From: Bacteroidales bacterium UBA6377
GTDB lineage: Bacteria > Bacteroidota > Bacteroidia > Bacteroidales > UBA932
Direction: 5' to 3'
Assembly (NCBI GenBank): GCA_002438805.1
Contig: DJQV01000015.1
Span: forward strand, 124,001-188,000
DNA: 64,000 nucleotides
Within the stretch, counting starts at the first letter, position 1; every line of letters starts with the position of its first letter. This document shows positions 7,989 through 15,582 of this stretch, in pieces. Both the position numbers and the translations under genes were made by a program. A model generated the notes under the pieces. That model was given only the letters and a program-made list of their open reading frames with translations, did not search any database and was not told where the DNA came from.

Positions 7989-9059
7989 TCAGAATGAGCC
8001 GACTACCTTGAGACGATCGCACAAGGTGCCGAGTTCGTTGAGCATGCTGTGCCCGTCACGGGTGTCGATATTGCCGTCGAGCTCCACATAGAAGTAGTAG
8101 TTCCACATCAGCCCTTTCATCGGACGGCTGCGGAGGCAGCTCATGTTGTAGCCGTGAGCTCCTATGATGTTGAGTGTCTTGGCCAGAGACCCGGCCTCGT
8201 TCTTGACAGTAAACATGAGTATGAAGTGGCTGTCGCGGGTACGGCTGAAAGACTGCGCACGGGAGAAAGCGGCGAAGCGCGTGGTATTGACACTGGATCC
8301 GTTGATACGCGCTTCCAACACTTTAAGTCCATAAATTTCAGCACATTCAGCGCTTCCGATGGCGGCCACGCTCTTGTCTGCGGTCTCGGAGACCATCTTG
8401 GCGGCCGATGCCGTGTTGGGGTATTCGTGCTGGCTGAATCCATGATTGCGGATATACTCGGCACACTGGGACAGGGCCTGAGGGTGGCTTACCACCTGTG
8501 TGACGGTCTCAAGGCTCGCACCCTCGACGCCGAGCAGGTTCTGCACCGCCTCTATGGCCTCAACTTTGTTGATGAACAGCGGGCCGGAGAACATCAGGTC
8601 AGTGACGGCTGACACCTCCCCTGCCGAACTGTTCTCAAAAGGCAGTACCGCCGAATCACAATCCCCGCTGGCACAGGCGCCGTATGCACTCTCAAAATCC
8701 CCATACGGGACTAGTTCGGCACCGGGAAACATCCTCTCCGCGGCGATGCCGGCAAAAGCGCCCGGCACACCGCTGTAGGCAATCTTCATCCCTGACAGCA
8801 GGCGCTGCTGATATTTGCGGGAAAGCGCCATGAGTTCCTGCTCGAAATTGATGTAATACTCCCTGATGGTGTCGTCCCCGACCAGCGCCGAGTTGCGCCT
8901 GATCACTTCCGCCTCCCTCGCAGGGTCGCAGACGGGAAGAGCCTCACGCCGCTTCAGTTCGGCCACCCGGCCGGATTCAACCATGCGCTGCTCGAAAAGT
9001 TCCGCCAACTTGGAATCTATCTCATTGATTCTCCCTCTGATGTCATCAAGACTGTCCAT
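7989..9059 (-). CDS. pheA: Bifunctional chorismate mutase / prephenate dehydratase (P-protein)
   Basis: The 356-residue protein has three parts: an AroQ-type chorismate mutase helix bundle at about 1-85 (LDDIRGRINEIDSKLAELFEQR), prephenate dehydratase at about 95-265 (AYSGVPGAFAG near its start, LPFENSSAGEV, and VSHPQALSQCAEY with the substrate-binding block), and a C-terminal ACT domain at about 275-356 for phenylalanine feedback (FTVKNEAGSLAKTLNIIGAHGYNMSCLRSRP). It makes phenylpyruvate and also supplies prephenate for TyrA. As first gene of the operon it starts only 9 bases from a 171-base palindromic element that separates it from the tRNA-Arg gene; no Shine-Dalgarno sequence is visible. 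Confidence 0.92.
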   Translation of the reverse strand: MDSLDDIRGRINEIDSKLAELFEQRMVESGRVAELKRREALPVCDPAREAEVIRRNSALVGDDTIREYYINFEQELMALSRKYQQRLLSGMKIAYSGVPGAFAGIAAERMFPGAELVPYGDFESAYGACASGDCDSAVLPFENSSAGEVSAVTDLMFSGPLFINKVEAIEAVQNLLGVEGASLETVTQVVSHPQALSQCAEYIRNHGFSQHEYPNTASAAKMVSETADKSVAAIGSAECAEIYGLKVLEARINGSSVNTTRFAAFSRAQSFSRTRDSHFILMFTVKNEAGSLAKTLNIIGAHGYNMSCLRSRPMKGLMWNYYFYVELDGNIDTRDGHSMLNELGTLCDRLKVVGSF

Positions 9060-9068
9060 AAAGACTAG

Positions 9069-9239
9069 CTAAGAAGTTGTTTTGAATTTATTTGTCATAA
9101 ATTTTATGCGGATTTTTCTGCCAGAGTTTTTTCTGGATTTTGAGAAAGATAGTAGAACTATCTGACCGAAAAGCCAGGGAAAACTATGGCGAAAAAGCCA
9201 GTAAAAGAATTTTCAACATAAATCAAAACAACTTCTAAG
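9069..9239. repeat. 171-base long imperfect palindrome (MITE-like or leader structure)
   Basis: The ends are near-identical inverted repeats (CT-A/T-AGAAGTTGTTTTGA at 9069-9085 and its complement at 9223-9239). The whole element folds on itself: the two ~80-base arms align along their length with mismatches, and the centre is a perfect AGATAG-TAGAA-CTATCT hairpin at 9147-9163, within a base of the geometric middle. It abuts the 3' end of the tRNA-Arg gene and ends 9 bases before the pheA ATG. It could be a non-autonomous mobile element inserted next to the tRNA, or a structured leader or terminator. No coding capacity is seen. Confidence 0.7.
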
Positions 9240-9311
9240 TACCCCCTAGGCGAATCGAACGCCTATCGTAGGAACCGGAATCCTAAATTTTATCCATTAA
9301 ACTAAGGGGGC
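9240..9311 (-). tRNA. tRNA-Arg (anticodon CCG)
   Basis: The minus strand folds as a cloverleaf: acceptor GCCCCCT paired to AGGGGGT (first pair G-U), an anticodon stem TAGGA/TCCTA around loop TTCCGGT giving anticodon CCG, and a T arm AGGCG-TTCGATT-CGCCT. The discriminator is A at 9240. CCA is not encoded, as is common in Bacteroidota. Confidence 0.92.
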
Positions 9312-9344
9312 GGTTACCGAAATGCAAATATACTGATTTTTCTG

Positions 9345-9352
9345 TAATTTTG
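9345..9352 (+). promoter_or_regulatory. Probable -7 element of the fabD promoter
   Basis: TAATTTTG fits TAnnTTTG and lies 22 bases before the fabD ATG. The -33 TTTG is not a clean match. It lies between the divergent tRNA-Arg and fabD. Confidence 0.45.
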
Positions 9353-9374
9353 CAGCGAAATAAAATTGCACACA

Positions 9375-10259
9375 ATGAAGACTGCTTATGTATTCCCAGG
9401 ACAGGGAGCCCAGTTCTCAGGAATGGGCAAGGACCTGTACGACAACAGCCCCAAGGCCCGCGAGATGATGGAAAGGGCAAACGACATCCTCGGATTCAGA
9501 ATCACCGATATAATGTTTGGCGGCAGCGATGAAGACCTGCGCGCGACCAGGGTCACCCAGCCGGCCATCTTCCTCCACTCCGCATGTCTCGCACTCTGCA
9601 GCGAAGGTCTTCCCGCACCGGACATGGTAGGAGGCCACTCCCTTGGAGAATTCTCAGCCCTCGTGGCCTGCGGAGCCGTGGATTTCGAGTCCGCTCTCAG
9701 GCTCGTGGCAGTGCGAGCCAGCGAGATGCAGAAATGCTGCGAAGCCAACCCGGGCGGCATGGCAGCCATAATAGGTCTTCCCAACGAAAAAGTCGAAGAA
9801 ATCTGCGCAGGCATTGAGGGGGTCGTAATTCCGGCCAACTACAACTGCAACGGCCAGGTGGTGATCTCCGGTGAAAAACAGGCCGTGGAAGCAGCCTGCG
9901 AGGCGATGAAAGCCGCCGGAGCGAAAAGAGCCCTTCCCCTGAGCGTCAGCGGCGCCTTCCACTCCCCTCTCATGGAGCCTGCCCGGGTAGAACTTGGCAA
10001 GGCCATAGAGAAGACCGAGGTCAAGACCCCTTCCTGCCCTATCTACCAGAACGTTACAGCAAAGCCGGAGACCGACCCGGCACGGATCAAGGACAATCTG
10101 CTCAAGCAGCTCACCTCACCTGTGAAATGGACGCAGACAGTGGAGAACATGCTCGCGGACGGGGCAACATCTTTCAAAGAACTTGGCCCCGGGACAGTAC
10201 TTCAGGGCCTTATCAAGCGCATCGCCTCTTCAGCAGGAGCCGAAGTCAGCATCGGCTAG
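9375..10259 (+). CDS. fabD: Malonyl-CoA:acyl carrier protein transacylase
   Basis: The 294-residue cytoplasmic enzyme moves malonyl groups from CoA to ACP to feed fatty acid synthesis. It begins with FPGQGAQFSGMG, has the nucleophile in GGHSLGE (Ser89) and the catalytic His in SGAFHSPLM (about 199). The length is normal for bacterial FabD. The ATG at 9375 is preferred to one 9 bases upstream because it starts directly at the conserved MKTAYVFPG. It appears monocistronic. Its stop (TAG) is followed after about 50 bases by the first copy of the structured repeat described at 10307-10427. Confidence 0.95.
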   Translation: MKTAYVFPGQGAQFSGMGKDLYDNSPKAREMMERANDILGFRITDIMFGGSDEDLRATRVTQPAIFLHSACLALCSEGLPAPDMVGGHSLGEFSALVACGAVDFESALRLVAVRASEMQKCCEANPGGMAAIIGLPNEKVEEICAGIEGVVIPANYNCNGQVVISGEKQAVEAACEAMKAAGAKRALPLSVSGAFHSPLMEPARVELGKAIEKTEVKTPSCPIYQNVTAKPETDPARIKDNLLKQLTSPVKWTQTVENMLADGATSFKELGPGTVLQGLIKRIASSAGAEVSIG

Positions 10260-10306
10260 GCTCCCCGGCACAAAATCACAGCGCCGCATATAGAACAGCG
10301 CTCGGC

Positions 10307-10427
10307 AGGTAGGGGTATTTATGCCAAAATCTTCCCCTACCTTCTGAGCCGAGAGGGCACAGAGATGCGCCTGAGCGAGGCAGGGCTCAAAGGTTGGGGT
10401 AAAAACAGCCCAAAATACCCCGACCTT
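10307..10427. repeat. Structured ~120-base direct repeat, copy 1
   Basis: This copy is nearly identical to 11804-11923 and in the same orientation. Inside, the motif AGGTTGGGG (or close variants) occurs four times in alternating orientation, so that it folds as two outer hairpins (AGGTAGGGG/CCCCTACCT and AGGTTGGGG/CCCCGACCT) around a weaker central TGAGCC/GGGCTCA pairing. The outer ends are also inverted repeats of each other. The central segment includes GATGCGCCTGAGCGAGGCAG. No ORF is evident. Confidence 0.8.
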
Positions 10428-10482
10428 TAAAGCATGATGGGCACATGTTCTTCTAAGTCTGCAGGCAATTGCAGCTGAATCA

Positions 10483-10512
10483 TTTGCAGATGCGCAAAAT
10501 TCACTATCTTTG
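10483..10512 (+). promoter_or_regulatory. Promoter of the AAA ATPase gene
   Basis: TTTG at 10483-10486 and TATCTTTG at 10505-10512 are 18 bases apart, close to the Bacteroidetes consensus. Confidence 0.55.
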
Positions 10513-10515
10513 CAA

Positions 10516-10555
10516 AGATTTGAACATTTTGTAAGACAGATTTAAACATTTTGTA
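10516..10555 (+). repeat. Tandem 18-base direct repeat, possible operator
   Basis: AGATTTGAACATTTTGTA (10516-10533) and AGATTTAAACATTTTGTA (10538-10555) differ at one base and start 22 bases apart, about two helical turns. They fill the leader between the -7 element and the TTG start of the ATPase, where a repressor could bind. Confidence 0.5.
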
Positions 10556-11755
10556 TTGAAAAACCAGACACTTTACACAAGAAAACACTTCGTTGAAGTG
10601 CTCGACAGACTCAACGAAAAACGGAATAAAATCCAAGTGATTGCCGGACCTAGACAGGTCGGCAAAACCACCTTGATAGATCAGGTTCTCGCAAAAGTTA
10701 CCATTCCATACACCCTGTCAAAAGCTGACGGTGTCAATCCGAAGGATTTCGGATGGATCCACCGCACATGGGATTCTGTGCGCGGGCTCATGAAGATAAG
10801 GCACGAAGAAACCCACCTGCTGGTCATCGATGAAATCCAAAAGATAGACCAGTGGAGCGAAGGTGTAAAGGCTGAATGGGACTGGGACACACATAACGGC
10901 CTGGACATAAAACTTGTCCTTCTCGGTTCCTCTCGTCTGATGCTGCAGTCGGGCCTTAAGGAGAGTCTTGCCGGACGATTTGAACTGATACGTATGGGGC
11001 ACTGGTCATTCAAAGAGATGTCCGAAGCATTCGGCCTGTCTCCAGACGAATACATCTACTTTGGCGGTTACCCCGGATCCGCAGGGTTCATCAATGACGA
11101 GAAGAGATGGAAGAGGTATATAAAGGACAGCATCGCAGCACCAGCCATAGAAAAGGACATCATGCAGACAAGCAACATCTACAAGCCGGCACTGATGAAG
11201 CAGCTGTTCGAACTGGGTTGCAGATATTCTTCAGAAGAATTATCCCTAACCAAGGTTGCGGGCCAACTCCAGGATGAGGGGAACGTCACAACTCTTGCTT
11301 CATACCTTGATCTTCTTGACCAATGCCAACTGATTTCCGGCCTGCAGAAGTACGCAAATGATGATGCGCGCAAATACAATTCCATCCCGAAATTCCAAGT
11401 TTACAACAACGCATTGATGTCCGCTTTCCAGAGAAAATCATTCGCAGCCGCAAGAACAGATGCGAAATTGTGGGGCAGGTGGATCGAAAGCGCAGTCGGT
11501 GCACACCTCCTTTCGCAAGCCGAAGAAGAAGACCTGAGAGTATTCTACTGGAGAGACAGAGATGATGAAGTCGATTACATTGTACAGTCTGATGACTCAT
11601 GCATAGCCCTTGAAGTAAAGAGCGGCCGCCGCACCATGAACAACGGTCTGCCGCAGTTCACGAAAAGGTTCAGACCACAACACAGCTACATCATAGGCAC
11701 AGGAGGCATCTCCTTGGAAGCATTCCTCATGGGTTCCATCACCGACCTTTTGTAA
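10556..11755 (+). CDS. AAA_14 / DUF4143 family ATP-binding protein
   Basis: The 399-residue protein has a Walker A loop GPRQVGKTT (31-39), a Walker B VIDEIQKI (about 88-95), and a C-terminal DUF4143 region ending in a PD-(D/E)XK-like pattern (DEVDYIV followed by ALEVKSG, about 340-360). This family is widespread and patchy in prokaryotes, with unknown cellular function; it is often found in accessory DNA. Translation appears to start at a TTG (10556), the only start-like codon between the upstream in-frame stop at 10532 and the conserved N-terminus. It is flanked by two directly repeated ~120-base elements (10307-10427 and 11804-11923), and a tandem repeat precedes the start, all suggesting a discrete acquired module. 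Confidence 0.85.
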   Translation: MKNQTLYTRKHFVEVLDRLNEKRNKIQVIAGPRQVGKTTLIDQVLAKVTIPYTLSKADGVNPKDFGWIHRTWDSVRGLMKIRHEETHLLVIDEIQKIDQWSEGVKAEWDWDTHNGLDIKLVLLGSSRLMLQSGLKESLAGRFELIRMGHWSFKEMSEAFGLSPDEYIYFGGYPGSAGFINDEKRWKRYIKDSIAAPAIEKDIMQTSNIYKPALMKQLFELGCRYSSEELSLTKVAGQLQDEGNVTTLASYLDLLDQCQLISGLQKYANDDARKYNSIPKFQVYNNALMSAFQRKSFAAARTDAKLWGRWIESAVGAHLLSQAEEEDLRVFYWRDRDDEVDYIVQSDDSCIALEVKSGRRTMNNGLPQFTKRFRPQHSYIIGTGGISLEAFLMGSITDLL

Positions 11756-11803
11756 CATACCTTTTAGTAATCGTTAAAAAATAAGTTGCATCACCTTTGG
11801 GCA

Positions 11804-11923
11804 AGGTTGGGGTATTTATGCCAAAATCTTCCCCTACCTTCTGAGCCGGGAGCGCACAGGGATGCGCCTGAGCGAGGCAGCGCTCAAAGGTTGGGGTAAA
11901 AACAGCCCCAAATGCCCCAACCT
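11804..11923. repeat. Structured ~120-base direct repeat, copy 2
   Basis: This second copy of the element at 10307-10427 lies just downstream of the ATPase gene. The differences keep most stems: the right hairpin here is perfectly paired (AGGTTGGGG/CCCCAACCT), while the left one carries one mismatch. Orientation and order of motifs are the same as in copy 1. Confidence 0.8.
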
Positions 11924-11938
11924 CCGGGCGGGCAACAC

Positions 11939-11975
11939 AAAAAATTGGCCCTATGCTCAAAAAGCATAAGGCCAA
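11939..11975 (-). terminator. Rho-independent terminator of the hexuronate operon
   Basis: On the minus strand a stem TTGGCC-TATGC / GCATA-GGCCAA (interrupted by single bases) is followed by six T (11944-11939). It lies 23 bases past the stop of the SDR gene, the last gene of the operon. Confidence 0.8.
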
Positions 11976-11997
11976 CTCAATTCACTGAAAGTAGCGG

Positions 11998-12837
11998 CTA
12001 TACCCCTCCGAAGGCGCTGTATCCGCCGTCCACAGGGACGACGATACCGGTGACGAACGAAGAGATGTCGCTGAGAAGATAGAGCATAGTCCCGACAAGA
12101 TCCTCCGGCTCACCGAACTTGTGGGTCGGAGTGTTTGCTATGATCTTCTTTCCGCGCGGCTTCAGCTCGCCGGTCTGCTCGTCAGTGAGCAGGAAGCGGT
12201 TCTGGTCGGTGAGGAAGAAACCAGGAGCGATGGCGTTGCAGCGGATGCCGAGCTGAGCCACATGCACTGCATACCACTGGGTGAAGTTGTTGATGGAACC
12301 CTTCGCCGCGGAGTATGCGGGGATCTTGGTAAGAGGACGGATGGCGTTCATAGAGGAGATGTTGAGCACATTTCCCTTGCCGGCCTCGATCATGTCGGTC
12401 GTGAAGACCATCGTTGCGAGCAGAGTACCCTTGAAGTTGAGATCATACACCTGCTGGAAACCGTCCATGCTAAGACCGTAGAAAGTGTCGGCGAGGTCGT
12501 CGTCCTTAGTCATCTGCTCCACCTTGCAGGTGGCCTTCGGGGAGTTGCCCCCGGCGCAGTTGATGAGGATGTCTATCTTGCCGAGTTTCTCGTGGATGAG
12601 GTCGCGTGCTGCTATGAGGGCCTCCTTGTCGAGGGTGCTGGCGGAGATGCCGAGGCACTTGACTCCGAACTCCTTCGCGATGGCCTCGCCCTTGGCTGGG
12701 TTGTCAGCGCTGCGGCTGATCACTGCCAGGTTGACACCGGCCTCGGCAAGACCCCTGGTAAGAGCCATGCCGAGGATGCCGAAGCCTCCTGTGATGACGC
12801 AGTTGCGTCCTTTCAAATCATCGAATGACCATTTCAT
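11998..12837 (-). CDS. SDR family D-mannonate oxidoreductase (fructuronate reductase, UxuB-type)
   Basis: The 279-residue short-chain dehydrogenase has the cofactor loop GGFGILGMALTRG (about 17-29), NISSMNAIRP containing the catalytic Ser, and the YSAAKGSINNF block with the Tyr and Lys pair, ending in the usual VVPVDGGYSAFGG. This subgroup, with a long C-terminal region and an extended GGNSPKAT loop, is the SDR-type fructuronate reductase that stands in for classical UxuB, making D-mannonate from D-fructuronate. The preceding gene is tagaturonate epimerase, which makes its substrate, 11 bases upstream. It is the last gene of the seven-gene operon. Assignment of substrate is from family and context. 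Confidence 0.82.
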   Translation of the reverse strand: MKWSFDDLKGRNCVITGGFGILGMALTRGLAEAGVNLAVISRSADNPAKGEAIAKEFGVKCLGISASTLDKEALIAARDLIHEKLGKIDILINCAGGNSPKATCKVEQMTKDDDLADTFYGLSMDGFQQVYDLNFKGTLLATMVFTTDMIEAGKGNVLNISSMNAIRPLTKIPAYSAAKGSINNFTQWYAVHVAQLGIRCNAIAPGFFLTDQNRFLLTDEQTGELKPRGKKIIANTPTHKFGEPEDLVGTMLYLLSDISSFVTGIVVPVDGGYSAFGGV

Positions 12838-12848
12838 AGACTGCCCTC

Positions 12849-14102
12849 CTATTTGTTGAACAGCCTCCTGATATGACGCTCGCAGAGGTTCTCGATCACC
12901 TGCTCGCCGATGACATCGGTGTGCTTCTCAAGAGCCGGGTAGTACTCGTCACCGAGTTCTGCGGCAATCTTGTAGCTCACGTGGATCAGCTGGCGGAAAG
13001 AAGGATTGTAGAGAGGGTCGGCCTGATTGTGGCGCATGGTGCGCGCATAGGTGTCGGCATCCCACTTCTCGACCTCCTCAGGAGTAGGAAGGGCGTTGAC
13101 ATCGACATCGATCACAGCGGCATACGGTACGGTCAGTTCGGCCATGCGCCCGAGGGCGTTGACATAGATCTTCTTGGCGAGCTTGAGAGCCTCGGGATCA
13201 GCCACGGCGAGACCGATGTTCTCCTCAAGCCATGTGGTACCGGCTGTCTTGATGTGGATACCCTTGTCATACTTCTGGATGAGACGGCCCATGATAGGGT
13301 AGATGGAGAACTTGTCAGAGCCGGAGTGGATGCTGAGCTTGAGGTTGTCCATGAGGCCGAACTCCTTGACAGCAAAATCGATCACGAGCAGGTCCTCTTC
13401 GAACTCCTTCTCGAACTGCTTGATGTCCCCGCGATAGTCCACACCTTTATTGAAGCGGCCTGTGAACTTAGGAGCGATGGTCTGGGCAGGCACCTTCTGT
13501 GAAGCGAGGGCGCTGAGAATGAAGAGGATCTCGACAGGAGTCTGAGGATCATTGACCTCATCCATGGAGACCTCTGTCACGAAGTTGCCCTCGCCCTTCT
13601 TCTCGGCGATATGGCGGTATATGCGCCCAGCCTCCTGAGCTGCAAATAGATAGCGGTCGGCTATGGCACGGACCTGAGCCTCTGAAACCTCGAACGGCTC
13701 GGCGATGCCAGGAATGGAGAGCGAGCCGATGAAGCGGGCATTGTCCTTGACGAATGCGTCAACATCCTTAGGATCAGCCGGCTTGCCGATATAGTCAGCG
13801 ACATCGATAGTAAAGAAATCCGATGCATCGATGAAACGGTCAACATTGTTCATGTTGATATGGTCGGCATCGACGAAATACTGCCCGGTGTAGCCGAGAG
13901 CCTTGACGGCAGCATCGGCCTCGACACGGGTGGACATAGGCTCGGTGTGCACAATCTGGTGCTCGCGGTTGGACTTGTTCCATACAGGGACGAAATGTAC
14001 CCCGAACTCCTTCTCGGCCTTGATGAGGGCCTTGAGCTGTGAGACGCCCTCATGTGCGAAGCGGTCACCGACTCCGAAAGAATATTTTCCTATTTTCATC
14101 AT
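12849..14102 (-). CDS. uxaE: Tagaturonate/fructuronate epimerase
   Basis: This 417-residue cytoplasmic protein matches the UxaE family, first described in Thermotoga, which interconverts D-tagaturonate and D-fructuronate. Seen here are the N-terminal KYSFGVGDRFAHEG, a TEPMSTR block, FVDADHINMNNVDRF with probable metal-binding Asp and His residues, FTGRFNKGVDYRGD, and LSIHSGSDKFSIYP with a further His. The length is typical. In galacturonate breakdown it links the UxaC product to the mannonate branch, replacing the altronate route (UxaB/UxaA). The fructuronate reductase follows it in the operon. Either of two adjacent ATG codons (14102 or 14099) could be used. Confidence 0.88.
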   Translation of the reverse strand: MMKIGKYSFGVGDRFAHEGVSQLKALIKAEKEFGVHFVPVWNKSNREHQIVHTEPMSTRVEADAAVKALGYTGQYFVDADHINMNNVDRFIDASDFFTIDVADYIGKPADPKDVDAFVKDNARFIGSLSIPGIAEPFEVSEAQVRAIADRYLFAAQEAGRIYRHIAEKKGEGNFVTEVSMDEVNDPQTPVEILFILSALASQKVPAQTIAPKFTGRFNKGVDYRGDIKQFEKEFEEDLLVIDFAVKEFGLMDNLKLSIHSGSDKFSIYPIMGRLIQKYDKGIHIKTAGTTWLEENIGLAVADPEALKLAKKIYVNALGRMAELTVPYAAVIDVDVNALPTPEEVEKWDADTYARTMRHNQADPLYNPSFRQLIHVSYKIAAELGDEYYPALEKHTDVIGEQVIENLCERHIRRLFNK

Positions 14103-14123
14103 AACTAATTGGTTATTTGTTGT

Positions 14124-15581
14124 TTATGCAATATAAGTACCTGCTACGGTGTCTCCGCCGTGCCCTGTCCAGTTGGTGTGGAAGAACTCCCCGCGAGGAC
14201 GGTCGGTGCGCTCGTAGGTGTGCGCTCCGAAATAGTCGCGCTGGGCCTGGAGAAGGTTGGCCGGGAGCCTGTCGCAGCGGTACCCGTCATAGTATTCAAG
14301 GGCGGCGCTCAGGGTAGGTGCAGGCACGCCGTTGACGATAGCCTGACCGAGCACGTTCCTCCAGCCCTGCTGGGCCTCGGCGAGCTTCTCGCAGAAATAA
14401 GGGTCGAGAAGGATGTTGGCGATGTCAGGATTCTTGTCGAAAGCTTCCTTGATCTTGCCGAGGAACACGCTGCGGATGATGCAGCCGCCTCTCCACATGA
14501 GGGCGATCCCGCCGTAGTTGAGGTTCCAGCCATACTCCTTGGCGGCGGCGCGCATTAGAGTATAACCCTGGGCATAAGATACCACCTTGGCGGCGAAGAG
14601 AGCCTTGCGCAGATCTTCAAGGAACGCTTTGCGATCACCCGTGAACTTGACAGGCTTCGGGCCCTGAAGAATCTTGGAAGCGGCAACCCTCTCCTCTTTC
14701 TGGGCGGAGAGGCAACGGGCGAACACAGCCTCACCGATAAGAGTCAGAGGCACACCGGCATCGAGAGCAGCCACTGCGGTCCACTTGCCGGTACCCTTCT
14801 GTCCGGCAGTGTCGAGAATGTAATCAAGCACGTATTTTCCGTCCTCATCCTTCTTGGCGAGGATGTCGCGGGTGATCTCGATCAGGTAGCTGTCGAGGTC
14901 GCCCTTGTTCCACTCGGCGAAGACCTCGTGCATCTCCTCGTTGGTCATGCCGAGGATGTCCTTCATGATCTGGTAGCACTCGCAGATGAGCTGGATGTCA
15001 CCATACTCGATGCCGTTGTGTACCATCTTCACAAAGTGGCCGGCACCGCCTTCGCCCACCCAGTCGCAGCAAGGTGTACCGTCGGCCACCTTGGCACAGA
15101 TGCTCTGGAATATAGGCTTGACATAAGGCCAAGCGGCAGGAGATCCGCCAGGCATCATGGACGGGCCTTTGAGCGCACCCTCCTCTCCACCGGACACGCC
15201 GGTGCCGACATAGAGAAGTCCCTTGCTCTCAACATAAGCGGTACGGCGTGTGGTGTCAGGGAAGTGCGTGTTGCCTCCGTCGATGATGATGTCCCCCTTG
15301 TCAAGGAGCGGAATGAGCTTGTCGATGAAGTCATCCACAGCCTGTCCGGCCTTCACCATGAGGAAAACCTTGCGCGGACTCTTGAGCGAGGACACGAAAT
15401 CCTCGAGAGAGTGGGCTCCATAGATGTTCTTGCCCTTGCCGCGTCCTTCCATGAACTTGTCAACCTTTTCTACAGTGCGGTTGTATACACTTACATGGAA
15501 GCCTTTGCTCTCCATGTTGAGGACCAGGTTCTCACCCATTACGGCGAGTCCTATGAGTCCGATGTCTGAAACTGGTTTCAT
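14124..15581 (-). CDS. gnd: 6-phosphogluconate dehydrogenase, decarboxylating
   Basis: The 485-residue protein oxidises and decarboxylates 6-phosphogluconate to ribulose 5-phosphate with reduction of NADP. Visible marks are the nucleotide loop GLAVMGENLVLNM, GTGVSGGEEGALKGPSMMPGG, the catalytic KMVHNGIEYGDIQL block and the C-terminal HTYERTDRPRGEFFHTNW. The length is that of the long, dimeric bacterial form. It is unusual to see gnd between a LarA-like epimerase, pdxB and hexuronate genes rather than beside zwf and pgl; neither of those is in the window. The context raises the possibility that 6-phosphogluconate is made from mannonate through gluconate (see findings). Confidence 0.95.
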   Translation of the reverse strand: MKPVSDIGLIGLAVMGENLVLNMESKGFHVSVYNRTVEKVDKFMEGRGKGKNIYGAHSLEDFVSSLKSPRKVFLMVKAGQAVDDFIDKLIPLLDKGDIIIDGGNTHFPDTTRRTAYVESKGLLYVGTGVSGGEEGALKGPSMMPGGSPAAWPYVKPIFQSICAKVADGTPCCDWVGEGGAGHFVKMVHNGIEYGDIQLICECYQIMKDILGMTNEEMHEVFAEWNKGDLDSYLIEITRDILAKKDEDGKYVLDYILDTAGQKGTGKWTAVAALDAGVPLTLIGEAVFARCLSAQKEERVAASKILQGPKPVKFTGDRKAFLEDLRKALFAAKVVSYAQGYTLMRAAAKEYGWNLNYGGIALMWRGGCIIRSVFLGKIKEAFDKNPDIANILLDPYFCEKLAEAQQGWRNVLGQAIVNGVPAPTLSAALEYYDGYRCDRLPANLLQAQRDYFGAHTYERTDRPRGEFFHTNWTGHGGDTVAGTYIA

Positions 15582-15582
15582 A

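Noticed and set aside
12121..12828. 235-residue plus-strand open frame
   Set aside because: Exact antisense of the SDR gene, which carries the cofactor loop and Tyr-Lys pair.
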